Positions 13,014-25,008 of a DNA stretch of 64,000 nt are shown here, piece by piece; the stretch's first letter is position 1; each line of letters opens with the position of its first letter. Made by a program: the position numbers and the translations under genes. Below the pieces are notes generated by a model, which made no database searches, was not told the DNA's origin, and worked only from the letters and a program-made list of their open reading frames with translations. The DNA is taken from assembly GCA_009733775.1 (NCBI GenBank), contig WOGZ01000040.1, positions 108,879-172,878 on the forward strand, written 5' to 3'. The DNA comes from Alectoria sarmentosa (lineage: Eukaryota; Ascomycota; Lecanoromycetes; Lecanorales; Parmeliaceae).

Positions 13014-14768
13014 TCAAGCCGCCAAGGGTCCAATGATCCGTCCAACGGCCTTGCGAATAGTTCTCCCCAAACTTCGAGACCCGGAAGTTCTGAATCGAAA
13101 GACATCCTCAATCTCATCCAATGACTTCCCCTTTGTTTCCGGCATGAACGCCGCACAAACTATCGCTGTCAGAAGCGTACACCCTCCGAATAGGAAATAC
13201 GCAGCGAAGCTACTCCTTGCCAGAAGAATCGGGGTCGCAAGAGCCACAAGGAAATTCGCCACCCAATTGCTGCCATGTGCAAGACTAGTCGCCGAGGCCC
13301 GTGTCCGCTGTGGCTGGATCTCTGCTGCGTAGATTTTGATGCCGATAGCCCAAGAGATGCAGTATATCACGGCGAAGATATAGATGGAAACGATGACGAT
13401 CCAGCGGCCAGCGCCAAAGGTGCCATGTACGGCGTTACCGGCGTAGAGCCCGCCGATCAGGAACATTGTGATACTAATCCCGATTCCACCGTATATGGCA
13501 CTGTGCCGGCGGCCCCATTTGTCGGCCAGGAAGAGAGCTGGGATAGTCACACTGAAAATGACGATGGCGGAAACGCCAGATGCGAGAAAGGCGGCTTGCG
13601 ATGAGGCAAGGCCAGCTTGTTGAAACAAAAGTGGTGCGTACTAGAAGAAATCAGTGAGACTCGGTGCATCTAATATACCGGCAGCGTGTCAAAACTCAGG
13701 GGCAATCCCCACGGTGCCCCTGACATTTGCATGACGATTTCTGGGAAAATGGAACAATGACGGAATTTGTGAATAAGAGAATGCTCACATAAAGAACTCC
13801 ATCGATGCCACTGAGTTGTTGCATGCCCATCATGAAGACAGCGAGGCCAGTGCGCGTGCGCACGTCTCGGGCAAAAACGTCTAAAAAGCCAGATTTGGTC
13901 GCGGGAGAGTCAGTGGCGGCCGCAGTACTGTGGACTTGACTGGTGGTGGCTTCGGTGCCAGACTGAACCTCAGCTTTCTCTCGCTCTGCGTTTCCAACGC
14001 CCAGAACGTCCCATGCTGCAGCCGCTTCGGATTGACGACCACGAAGAATGAGCCATCGCGGAGAAGGGACCAGCCAAAGGAGTGACGCTGCGGAAAAAGT
14101 CATGGAAACGCACGCCAAGATGATGAAGGGAGCGCGCCATGAGAGTGAAGAATCTATCTTGGCAGTGCCATAGCAGGTAAAGTATCCGAGCATGAGACCA
14201 AGGGTAATGCATAGTTGAGGTCCTGTGGTCAAAGGTCCTCTTTTGTTGGGTGGTGAGATCTCGCAGATATAACTATTCCTCATGAGCAATTTTGTTTTGT
14301 TTTGCCAGATTGGAACCACCTACACAACCAAAGTGCCAAGATAGAGTCCTTCTCCAGCACCCTCGATGCATCTACCTACCACGAACATGGCAAGACGGAC
14401 CGCTCCCGCTTCCATCGCTGCCCCTAGACCAAAGATCAGAGCACCAATCGCGATAGCCCTGGGCCGGCCGAGCACATCTGCCACTCGTCCGGCAAAGAAC
14501 GAGGATATAGCAGCGGGAATCAAGATGGAGGAGACTATCAGTCCGTGGATCGTAGGTGACTCCGAGCCGAACTGTGAGACGTAACTCTTCATGACGGTGA
14601 CGGGGCCAATGATGCCTGTGTCCATGCTATGTACTGTGTGTCAGCGCCCCTTTTGTGGGCAAACACTTGGGATTCATGTTCGTACCCGAAAAGAAACCCG
14701 CCAAATGAGCAGAGGATGCTGGCGAGGACATAACGAGGAGGACAGCGGACGAATTTATGCAGATGCAT
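13014..14768 (-). CDS. MFS sugar transporter (SP family)
   Basis: Plasma-membrane sugar or polyol porter, about 498 aa with roughly 12 helices. Minus-strand exons are 14768-14686, 14626-14324, 14272-13789 and 13640-13014; phases match at each join (donors GTACGA, GTAGGT, GTGAGC). Family marks in order: a first helix ending LCSFGGFLFGMDTGIIGPV (split by intron 1), GRVADVLGRPRA (the D-x-x-GR loop 2-3 motif), VVGRCIEGAGEGLYLGT, YICEISPPNKRGPL (E-x-x-x-x-x-R-G), PSPRWLILRGR, MQQLSGIDGVLYYAPLLF across intron 3, LADKWGRR, and PETKGKSLDEIEDVF, the SP-family end signature. The loop after helix 6 is Ala/Thr-rich and variable. The substrate cannot be told from sequence. It shares the GC island 10881-16582 with the regulator and is convergent to it. 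Confidence 0.85.
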
Positions 14769-15732
14769 GTTTTCCTCAAGATGTTGATCCGTGTTCCTTG
14801 CGCAATGGTGAGGAATTATCGGGAAGACTGCTGTCTAGCTGTTTGAGATTTTTGACTTCAAGAAGCAAGTATCTCGTTCCCCGTAAGGGATGCTATGTTG
14901 AAAGAGGCGAGGGAAGTATGAGGAAAAGATTTCCTGGAAGATCGATGTCTCTTATATGTCACTACATCTGAAATTTGAATTACAATCACTCACAGCTGCA
15001 CTGTCCGCATTTCTCAGCATAATGACGACAAGCTAGCATTTGGATGAACGATACTTACTTGAACAATGTTCCTCGTGCGCCAATCGGCTCTCGTCTCCTT
15101 ATCCCGACGCCTCCCGGGCCCGTCGGCTGTCGTCAAAGCTGCCCGATTCGGAAACTGTTACGGTGGTGGGAGCTAGGCTTGAAGCGGAGAATTACACGAG
15201 CTCAGATGTTGTCGATGAGTAATAATACGAGTAACAACATGTGGGAGTTTTTAGCAATTTGACTTGCTACTTTTGAACAACCCTGCCCCAGAACGTGGAT
15301 CCAACTCAGCTTAGCTGCCTGTAATGTGACTCATTCCAGACATTCTCGAAGTCTAAACAAGCATGTGGAACCTCGAGATCTGGCTTGCCGGTGTTTGTAT
15401 TCACTTCAATGGATTTTAGAGTGACAGACGGCACTAGACGGAACGGTGCAGCCCACTCGATCCACATCACTACCAGCAAAAAAGCTTCCTATGCAGAAGC
15501 GCCTGCGTGTCTGTCGTGCCAGGCTATTGGCACAATGGGGGACCAGCGCAAATCGGACCAAGGATGGAAGGTAGCACGCGATATGCGCAGTCGTTTGATG
15601 CAATTTTGTGGTTGGATGTAGCAGATTTGGAGGAACATGCAGGATCCGGTCCTCCCAGTCGACTGGCGTATTATTTATAGTCATTGACCAAAGGTTCAGA
15701 GCGATTGATCGCACACACGTATGTTGTGTGTG
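14769..15732. other. Intergenic, no supported gene
   Basis: About 960 bp upstream of the MFS transporter. Only short, motif-free reading frames were seen. It contains a pair of CGG triplets in direct orientation (CGGAAACTGTTACGG, near 15149-15163), the kind of half-site used by Zn2Cys6 factors, but such triplets are frequent by chance. Confidence 0.4.
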
Positions 15733-16182
15733 TCAGGGATTGAAGCAATGGATTTGTGCCTTCTGCCGCGAGATTTGTAATCGCTCAGCTTCCGAGTCAG
15801 CAAAGAGAGAAACAATTGGAAGACAGTATCCCCAATGCAAAACTTCCGTCAAAAGATAAAAACTGCAAGACGATCCTCGAGGCTCAATACCAACAAACTC
15901 CTCTGCGCCCTCCTCCACCACGCCCTTCAACCTCTCCTTGGCTTCCTCCAGCCTCACGCCCTCTAGCACTAGCGCCACACGAAACCCGTTCTGTGGTCCA
16001 TGTGTCTCCGAGTCTGATAAATAGTAAAAAGCACAGATTTCTGCGTCACACCGTCCTTCCCATGCCCACCCCGAATGGCCTACCATCCGAATCTGTCGCT
16101 CAATCCCAGAGTCATCATCCCCATTCGATATCTCATCCAGTGCTCCTGAATTCGCCAGTAATTTCAAGAAAGCACTGTCCAT
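15733..16182 (-). CDS. Hypothetical protein, acidic, unknown family
   Basis: An open frame of 149 codons starting MDSAFLKLLANSGAL and ending QIHCFNP. I do not recognise the family. The middle (VGHSGWAWEGRCDAEICAFY, then SETHGPQNGFRVALVLEGV and LEEAKERLKGVVEEGAEEF) has the look of a real folded domain: an aromatic/Gly strand region, then a hydrophobic strand, then an amphipathic helix. The tail after about residue 115 looks less protein-like and may read into an intron or UTR. An overlapping open frame at 16133-16432 in another frame could be a 5' exon (it contains GGIYCCSLQICHDQDTTVYA), but no clean splice join was found. It is the last gene-like unit before the TIR element at 16583. Confidence 0.4.
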   Translation of the reverse strand: MDSAFLKLLANSGALDEISNGDDDSGIERQIRMVGHSGWAWEGRCDAEICAFYYLSDSETHGPQNGFRVALVLEGVRLEEAKERLKGVVEEGAEEFVGIEPRGSSCSFYLLTEVLHWGYCLPIVSLFADSEAERLQISRQKAQIHCFNP

Positions 16183-16582
16183 TCTCAGCGTTGATGTTAT
16201 TGAGAATGTTTAAGAATACAGATGGCTTTTGCCTTGGTACTTGAACGGAAGAGCGAAAGCCTTTGCGGTTGTCCAGGGTCGCATACACCGTTGTGTCCTG
16301 ATCGTGACAGATTTGGAGGCTGCAGCAGTATATCCCACCGTCACCACCGTGCCAAGAATTAGCGTATTCAAAAAGAATTCGATTCCTTGGCAATATTAAT
16401 GACCGACCTATGTGAGTTACCAAATTTTGCAAGGTGACTACGCTAATGCTTAATCGGGCAAGGCGTTACTTGACGAAATATCTGCGGTGAACACTGTCCG
16501 CGACGACCCCTTCTTCAGCGCGGATCTGTTCAAAAGGGATGCTCAATAGTCAGCCCCACAACAACCACGTCGAAAGTCTGTA
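16183..16582. other. Flank of the TIR element, no certain gene
   Basis: Normal-GC sequence between the hypothetical gene and the left terminal inverted repeat. It carries a minus-strand open frame of 99 codons that may be an upstream exon of the 15733-16182 gene. Nothing else is recognisable. Confidence 0.4.
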
Positions 16583-19500
16583 AGGAGGTTTAGCAACGAT
16601 AATTAAAAGAATAATTAAAACCTAAAAGCGTAATTATTCAGCAATCTAATCACATAAGATAATAATTAACGTCCTCGAAGGCCTTTCTTTTAAATCAATG
16701 ATTTAATTTATTAAATCATTGATTTAAAAGTTCAATTATTTTATTAATCGTTAATGTGATTGTTTAATTAAACGTATAATTTTAAATAAATAACAAATAA
16801 TTTTATATAGCTTTCATCACACGTTTTTTCATTCTTTATAAAAACGATAAATAAACGAAAGACGATTTTTGATATTGATGTAATAGATGCAAAATTTATA
16901 AAAAAGCTTCAATTAAAGAATAACGTCTTAGCATCGTTCGAAGTCGTCGCTGTTTCATCAATAAATATCGTTTTATTAACAAATCAATAACCTTTCACAT
17001 CACACATATCTCTTGAAAACGTATTAAAGCATCATCGAATTACATTTTTTATTTATTCGATGAAAATACAAGCCGCCTTTTTTTCAATTAACCCTCATAA
17101 AACATTAACGCTTTATTTATAAAATTTAAACGATTTCACAATTTCATAACGATTGAATGCCTCCTCTCGCAAGCAAAAAAAGACGAAATCATATTAATCG
17201 AAACTTTTTCAAAAGAAAAGAAAGAGTTTTAAAGGCACACACAATAAAAATAAAGAAAAAAAACACATAACGAAAAAAAAAGACGATATTAAATTATTAT
17301 AATAAAACGATTATATGAATATAAAAACATACGCGATCAAATAATAACAAAGAATAAACGATCTTTTAAATCATTTAATAAAGATCTTTTAAATCTTTAT
17401 TGCTCCGCCTCGCACATTATATAAACGTTATTTAAATCGATAATCTAATCAACGTTTTATAATAAAAACACGATTGACGAAATAAAATAATATGCTCATA
17501 ATCGATATTGCTTTAAAATATTAAATAAGATATAAAACGATAAATATAATAAATGTCTTTTAATAAAAAATGTGAGAAAGATTTAAACGATTCATTAAAC
17601 GTAAATATGTTAATATTAAAACTCGTATAAGAAATATTCTTAAAATTAAATATAATTAATTTAAAAGAGAAAATCAATTAAGTTATAATTATAAAATATA
17701 TAATAACGAATAAATTCAAATAATAAACGTTTAAGATTTTATAATTAAGGCGCATTAAAAAAAAAACGAAATCACATTAATTAAAAGAAAAAGTTTGAAG
17801 ATGCGAAGCATTATAATCGAGATCGTAAACGTCTTAATAAGAAAATAAGTCAAAAAAAGAAGATTATTATTAATGTTTTCAATAATGTTAACGACGAGAA
17901 CGTTAATAATTAAAAAAATAATATCGACGATATTATCAATAACGATAATAATATCGACGAAATTTCGAACGATCTTTTTATATCTATAAAATCGACACGA
18001 AATATTTTTATATTAAATTCTTCAAATCTTTTTAATTTTTATATATAAAAAATAATTAATGATTTTAACGATAATGATGCTTTCGAATCATTTCCTCAAT
18101 TTGCAAAAAAGAAATTTTTTTTTTTTTTGTAAATAACATAAATAAAGAAAAATCAAAGCAATTGTAATTATTAACGAATTAACGAATTTATCAATCATTA
18201 TGATCAATTATTTTCATTATTAAATAAATCGATTTATCGTAATTATAGCGAAAAATGCAAACACATTTATTATAAAATATTAAGAAATTGCTAAACAATT
18301 GAAGATCATCACGAAATCATTAATCAAAATCGTGAATTATATAAATTAACTCAATAAGAATCAAATCTATTTTAATAATTTATTAAAGTCTTTTTTTGTT
18401 GCAAAGATAATAAACAAATTATAAAACGTATTAAATCAAAAATATGTTACATAACAAAATCAATTTTTATAATTTAAAGTCCTTTAAAAGAAGACTTAAA
18501 TAATTAAACAAAAATTGAAAAATATTAATTTCATTATAAATAATCAATTATACATTAATAATAAAGATTTAAAACAAATTTCTTAAAGCATATTAACTTT
18601 ATAAAATCATTAACAAAAGATATAAATATAATAGATTTTGAAATAATTATAAATGATACGCTTTAAGATAAATATAAAACAAAAAATGATAATAAAATAT
18701 CAAAAAAGAATAAACAAATCGATGCTTTTAAGATCGATGAAAACGATAAAAAAATATATAAACACCTTTCGAGGATCATAATTTATATATATAAATGATA
18801 TATAAATTATACAAAAAGCTTCATCGAAAGCGCGCAAATCGAAAAAACAAAATACACATAAACATTTTCCTTCGAAAAAACGAATCACACGATTTAAAAT
18901 ATTTTCCTAATTTTATAAAAATCATATATTTCATCGCTTTATTAAATTCGTAAAAATATTTATATCTCGCTTTGCGATCGCTTTACGATGATTTTTAATT
19001 AATTAAAAAGTGAGTTTCTTTCGTTATTATTAAAAATACGTCTATAAATTCAAATGTACACGTTAAAATTTTTTTATAAAAGTTTATTAATACGAAAAAA
19101 ATCATAGACGAATTTTACGACGATGAAAAAAATATTGTTCAAAATAAAAAGACTTTTCACGGCGCCTTAAACGAATAAAAAATGATCAAATTAATCATTT
19201 TATAAACAATTATTTTTTTAACATCAAAAATCAAAGAGCGCAGAAAATGAAAAGCGCTTAATCTCATATGCGCTCTTTTTAATATTTAATTATAATGAAA
19301 ATATAATTTAAAGAAAAATGAAATCGAAAAATCTAAAAAATTTAAGTATTTGCGACTTTAAAATCTCATAATTTAATATCGAAATATTAATACATAATAA
19401 AAAATGAAATTTCGAATCGAATTGCGTCTTCGTTTTCTCGAAAACAAATATAACAATTTATTAATAATATGATTACTCGATAAAGGTCTTTTATAAATTA

Positions 19501-20602
19501 AAAACTCATTTTCAATTATTATTTTAATGCGTTGAAAATTTAAAATTTTTATATTCTTTCAAAGTCATATTTTATTATGATTTTAACATTCGATATATTT
19601 TTATTAAATGCTTTTTTTCTTCTATTAACGTAATTTATATAAAAAATATAACGTAACATTAATAAATATAAATCTTATTCTCAAAAAAATGATATCGTTT
19701 AAATTTATTTTTAAAGATTTAATCAAGTTGATCAAATAATTCAAATATTTAAAACATTTTAACATTTATTATCTTTTCTTCGTAAAAGTTAAAGTTAACG
19801 CTTATAAGATTATTTAAATAAATAATTATCATTCACGTCATATCATAAGATTTTTTATATGTTAAATATTAAAAGTCTTACTTCTTTTCAAGCCGTGCAA
19901 TTCTTTAAAAAATGTTATCGACGAAAATTTAAACGATGCTACGTTCATTATAATCAATTAATTATTTAATAATATAAACGTATAATCGAATACGATTATA
20001 AATAAAAATTGAATGTTAAGATAATATAATAATATAACGCCTTCATAAATGCTCGAATACATCGTTAAATACAATAAATAAATATGTTTTTAATCGCTCG
20101 AAATAATGTGTAAACTTATATAATAATCGTGATCATAACAATTTACATAATAACAAACATAAAATAAATTTTCAATTAAACCGTATTCGCTATCGATACT
20201 TTATATTTTTTAAATCAAAATAATTAATTAAAAAACGTATTTCTTCTTTTATAAAGCGCATAATTCTTTATAAACGTTTCGATATTCATTTATTAAAATT
20301 AAATTCGAATTAATTATATTTTATAAAAGGAACGTATTTATAACGAAACGTAATAATAATTACGATTTAAAAACTTAATAACAACATTATAAAAATCATA
20401 ATAATGATATTCTCTTCATCGATAATGTTCATAATGTATAAATGTGATAAAAAATAAAAAATGAATGAAATCAAAAAACGAAGCTGACATTTTGGGTTAA
20501 CGTCGCTAAAATCGATATATTGTTTAATAAGGTTAATGGTAAGACTGTAGGGCTGAATTTGGCTTTAAATATTTCTTTTAATTATTGCTGCTAAACCTCC
20601 CT
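16583..20602. mobile_element. About 4.0 kb AT-rich element with terminal inverted repeats
   Basis: The AT-rich block is bounded exactly by an inverted repeat. The left end is AGGAGGTTTAGCAACGATAA at 16583. The right end, reverse-complemented from 20602, starts AGGGAGGTTTAGCAGCAATA. After aligning on GGAGG, 24 of the first 26 bases agree (continuing as ATAATTAAAAG), and the two differences are A/G transitions, as RIP would give. TGTA stands directly outside both ends (16579-16582 and 20603-20606) and may be the target-site duplication; TA alone is also possible. This suggests a class II DNA transposon inactivated by RIP. No transposase motif could be read; the longest near-continuous translation is around 18060-18400 on the plus strand. 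Superfamily is unassigned. Confidence 0.65.
16687..16730. repeat. Perfect 20-bp inverted repeat with 4-nt loop
   Basis: Arms CTTTTAAATCAATGATTTAA and its exact reverse complement flank a TTTA loop, about 100 bp inside the left end of the TIR element. Such a perfect long palindrome in otherwise drifting DNA suggests a sub-terminal structural site of the element or a snap-back duplication. Confidence 0.7.
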
Positions 20603-21310
20603 TGTATACTCGCTCTCATCAACGAGAAATGGATGAGTACCACCAACGTGTGACGGGCCTGCGTCCTTGGCTGAAGCCTGAGAGCGACACTCTAGAAAAT
20701 CCGATCCCCTTTATCGGCGCAACAACTTACAACTTATAATATTCCCGGCGCATGGTAGTAATGCCCCACCAGTTGCTCAGGCTTCAAAACTGGAGCACTA
20801 TGGCGAGCACGGGCGTCGAGTAATGACCTCCATTTCGGCGACATTACAGATTGGAACTCTGCGTGGTCGTCATTTGTCAACGACCATGATAGTAAGCCTT
20901 TACAGCGAGGCCATCACCCGGACGAGAGAGCAGTAAAGGGTGGTGAGAAGAAAGTTCCGGCAAAACTGGTTTGGATTGATACAGCAGTATTGGTTTGTGC
21001 ATATTGGGGAATGAATGGCTTCCTCACTTTTGCACGCTAAAAGTTTTTCTTGTAGACATTTAGGGGTCAATGGAATTTTGATCCATCGTACTAAGCTGAG
21101 CTTCTTTCAACGATCTTGCTATCTTTGCTAATGTTACCTGCTAGGTGATTATAAACGTTTCTCCTCATGAAATCGTCATTGTGAAGTACCAAACCAGCAT
21201 ACGGCGTTTGATCCTGGTTGTTGTGGATAGATGTGAGTGGCTCTAGCGTCCTCGATTCACAGAGTCATACACGACGAGGGCGCTGCTCGCCTCTCGTAAC
21301 AATCTCTCAT
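20603..21310. other. Intergenic, no supported gene
   Basis: Normal-GC flank right of the TIR element. It holds a 36-codon open frame starting at 20628 (MDEYHQRVTGLRPWLKPESD) that I cannot assign; it could be the exon of a gene cut by the element. Nothing else was recognised. Confidence 0.35.
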
Positions 21311-21841
21311 CTACTGGACTGACTGACTGGGATAAGTCAATGAAATCACAATCCTCTGATCTTTCGCAAAAAGAGCCCAGCCTCCCTTATATATCGGGAA
21401 CGTCGTCTGCAAACACAAACGATTCAACGTCAGTGCTCTGGCGCTGATGCCCTTCCAAGACGCGCCTACTGTGGAACTAGCAGCATGAAGTTCTACTCTG
21501 ACGGTACAGCTGGTGACTGTTTTTTGGACCGGGAGCTTGAAGAAATCGTCACTTCCGCGGTTGTGGAAACTACCCATGGCGGGATCGCTGCGGAGTTGGC
21601 GGATGGCGAGAGTGCAGTCGGAGTATTTTGGTCGATTGGAGAAAGGATTGAGGGTTTTGACACAGTTGAGGTAATCGTTGGAGATTGAGGTGAGGTTGGT
21701 TGCTTCTGTGATTGATAGTTCGGGATTCAGGGTCGGTGGTTGGGATATTGGGGACGCGAAGGCGCTGAGGAGGAAGTTTCCAGACAGTGAGAGAAGAAAA
21801 TAGATAACGAGGATCATCTTTCCCTTGATTTGCATGTCCAT
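21311..21841 (-). CDS. Secreted cysteine-containing protein, effector-like candidate
   Basis: Intronless frame of 176 codons. The N-terminus MDMQIKGKMILVIYFLLSLS is followed by a hydrophobic run ending in AFA-SP, a good signal-peptide cleavage context near residue 30. A start at the second in-frame Met (MILVIYFLL) would also give a signal peptide. The mature part has four conserved-looking Cys (NCVKT, DCTLAIRQL, SCTVRVEL, LCLQTTF). It also shows MGSFHNRGSDDFFKLP, SWKGISARALTLNRLC and a late KGGWALFAKDQRIVISL. This D-C-x-x-A-I...G-x-F-H...L-P...C-x-V-x-V...C pattern is one I associate with small secreted proteins widespread in Pezizomycotina, function unknown. It lies 0.7 kb from an AT-rich RIP block, typical of effector genes, but an effector role is inference. 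Confidence 0.7.
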   Translation of the reverse strand: MDMQIKGKMILVIYFLLSLSGNFLLSAFASPISQPPTLNPELSITEATNLTSISNDYLNCVKTLNPFSNRPKYSDCTLAIRQLRSDPAMGSFHNRGSDDFFKLPVQKTVTSCTVRVELHAASSTVGASWKGISARALTLNRLCLQTTFPIYKGGWALFAKDQRIVISLTYPSQSVQ

Positions 21842-24800
21842 GCATCAGAACAAATCCTTGATTTTGGTCTTTCAAAAGTCTATCAGAGTTCTCTGATGGC
21901 TTCGATATCTTTGGCAACGATGTGGAGAGTCCACTATAGCGGCTGATCCACCCCCCCCGTGTGGGGCAAGGTTTAAGAAATAAACCTGTCGCGGGTATCA
22001 GCGAGCGATATTGAGTCCTTGTCAACAGTCTACCTAGAAGCGCACTGTAGAAACGCGTAACCTTGTTGCATAGTACTATGTATGTTCATTAGGAAAATTT
22101 CTCCGCGCCACGATTTTGAACAAATCGCATAGGAGTCCCAAAATCCTGCCGATAGTCATATTCTGCGTCTCTTTATCATGCGACATAATCGACAAAGCCT
22201 ACAGCCCCTAAATTCGTAAATCGATTGCAATTACGCGGGCGCCTCGTTGAACCAGCCTTGCAATAGCGCTGAGACACACGTAAATGCGGGATGTGCACAA
22301 GAGATTGTAGGGTTTGAAGCAGACCTGGGTCGATGGTTGGGAAGGGACAGTACTTATGTTGCCTCTTGGCAAGATCTATTTTGTGATGGCCTGCATTTGC
22401 GGAAGTAGTGTGAACAATCTAAAAAAGTTGCTCGGAGCCTCCCAGGACCAGTAGTCTCTTGCATATGTAGGAGATTCCAACCGCAAGATGGTTCCAAGGC
22501 TTTGCGCAATAGAGATCTTTAAGACCTGACCTGAGTAAAGGTACTCTCGTACATTGAGCTTCGATTATTTTAGCTCCATGTATAGAGTGCTAAGTCACTT
22601 ACTCGTAGGCGCTGATTCGAAGTCGCGGCATCTTGGCGTCACATAAAGCTCCCTTACCTCCCCTCCTTCATCCCTCTCCGCACATGATTACAGATACATA
22701 CAACGAACTGCGGTAGCGTCGAAGCCTCATACTTCTCCCACTCATGGCTCACCTTAATGAGCTTTCACCTGAAGTACTTCTCCTCGTATGCTTTCTGTTG
22801 CAACTATTGGTAATTGCCTCACTTGATTGGAGCGGAAATAGCACCGCTGGGTCCACTGAAGTCTCTAAACAATGGCCGCTAGAATCGGATGGAATCCAGG
22901 GGCTCATTTCTAGTGTATTTCAGCCAGGTGCATATTCACCTGCATGCTGTTTCCTTACGTTGTGTATGCGATAAAACAGAGAGAAAGCTCGGGAGAAAGT
23001 AGGGATAATGCAATGATTTGTCGGAAACTTTGTTTACAGAAGTAGCAGGGCGTTTGTTAATATAAAGAGCATATGATCGCGTGGGATATAAGATGCCAGA
23101 CTCTGATAAAGAGTAAAGATGCGGAAAGACGTACTCGAGGTAGACGAAAGACGGTAGAATTAGGACAGAAGGGAGAACGCATTGACGCATTACTTCGCAT
23201 ACTACCAAGAGGAGGAGAAGGCACTCCGAACCTTTCAATCGAAAGCAGAAAAGTCAGCATGCTTGACACATGGCTCAGAATCCAAGCCAGAGCTAGCGTG
23301 AGCATGGAGGTCTTTTGCGTAAGGAAACCGGCTTGTAGACATAAGTCACAGCTTAATGGATTTCCGATTTCACATCGTTGTCGACGTTACCTATACCATT
23401 TGGTAGCCCCGGTCGCGCTAGCGCCTCGAAAGGAGTACACGCTTGCATTCCCTGTAGGTAAGTTACATCATTGATGAGCGAACTTCGTGGCTACGAAGAC
23501 CTCATAGACGCTGTTACCTGTGTCTGATTTCGGACTTGCAATTTATCCTATCGACATCACACCTATGCAGTAAAACCAAGGCTTAGTCCAAGGCGCCCAA
23601 TGATCCGGACCGTCCGTCCAGAGGCCTTTACCGGTCCAAGCGTAGCTACCTACATGGTGCGTAGTCTGTCCTCGACATCCCAAAGTAGACACATTTTCTC
23701 AAGACAGTGGGACTATGGGTTGGTATTCCTCGTATTCGGCCTGTTGGAATGCGGGTAGGTAGATCATCATCATGATCTACCATGACAGTTGATCATGGCA
23801 ATCGCCATTATTCCATGGGTAGGCCCAGCCCCATGTCCGTTTGCCTTATATAGTCCTGTTGCCCGCATTCTTTCCTCTTCATTCGAATGTTTTTCTCTTT
23901 TAAAGTCATATATAGATTTCTTTGTTCTACGCACTCACACCGTACATAGATACATACATACTCCAGGTCATGTCGTATAGATATGAGAGTTTTCCTAACG
24001 CTGGGCCGCGATAGTATGCCTGTTCAGGCCTTTCCTGGCTGCTGGACCTGGACCTGGCATTGAGACGGTCCAATCACGTTCATGTGTAACTACATTGCTC
24101 CGGTGACGTCCATGTGCACGATGTACGATATACGAGGAAACTAAATCGCAATTAGAGAAGGGGAAAATCGAGATGAGGTCAAACAAAACCTGCTCTTGCT
24201 CTCATGGCTATCCGCACAGCTCCCTTGGATATTCTATTCCGGAGCGCTGGTTGGGTAGAATATTGTTTGTGCTGCTACATCACGCTTACGGTGCAACGGA
24301 CATCGATCGTAAGTTGGCTCTGAAGGAGTTGATTGCAGCCTGCCAATGAACGGTTGGCCCTTCAGAAACGGGACATTCGGAAGGAAATCCCGAAGAAGCT
24401 GGATCTGCAGCCTTCTCCGGATGAGTGAATGTCGAACATATGCGCTAATCCAATTCGAGAGGCAGTTGATAAACCTCGCAACTGTCGAATCCCTAATATT
24501 TATTCATCCCAAGGAAAGCAGCAGTACGCGCTAGTCTACTTCAAGGGAAGGCTTCTGACAGAGAACGAGTTTGTTCTGCACGTAGTGGTGAGAATCTTGA
24601 GTTCGAGATGCAGAAATGATGGGACGTTTTAGAAAAAATGTCTTCCTTTTTGATGGCGCTTCCTATCGCCCCTACCTAATATTGATGAGACCTGGGTAAC
24701 ATTAAATCGAGAATGTTAGTGCTCAATGGTGATTGAGACAACGGAGGTATTGAGGTTGGCGTACGTTTTGACATCTCTTATCTGGCAAGCGCTACCATTC

Positions 24801-25008
24801 TTCAAAAACTTGAGACTGAGGTAAGAAGAGAAGAAAAGATCATGACCATTATGGGGAACAGGATGGCAGATTTTTTGCATCCGAATACTAAGTCTGTGTG
24901 TCAAATTTGGGTATATCTGCTGAATGATATGTCCCATCATCAATCCCGCAATTGATTATGCAAGCTCAAAATCTCCATAATCTCAACAGCTTAATTTCCA
25001 TTTCAGTC
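21842..25008. other. 3.2 kb with no supported gene; contains a dispersed repeat
   Basis: No convincing coding region. A frame starting at 22744 (MAHLNELSPEVLLLVC) resembles the first residues of an F-box but is not followed by a recognisable protein. A small palindrome lies at 23759-23780 (arms GTAGATCAT). The segment 23870-24090 is related to 51860-52070 (listed separately). The rest looks non-coding. Confidence 0.4.
23870..24090 (+). repeat. Dispersed repeat, copy A
   Basis: Related by eye to 51860-52070. Shared landmarks in the same order are CTTCATTCG, CACTCAC, ACTCCAGGTC, ATGTCGTA, AACGCT or AGCGCT, TATGCCTGTTCAGGCCT and CCAATCAC. The CCTGTTCAGG core is itself a short palindrome. Copy A is preceded by a TATA-like CTTATATAG near 23846. 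Identity and class are unknown; a MITE, solo LTR or duplicated promoter are all possible. Confidence 0.6.

Noticed and set aside
22744..22974. Possible F-box protein (MAHLNELSPEVLLLVC)
   Set aside because: Only the first 16 residues resemble an F-box; the remainder does not, no downstream repeats were found and no splice solution was evident.
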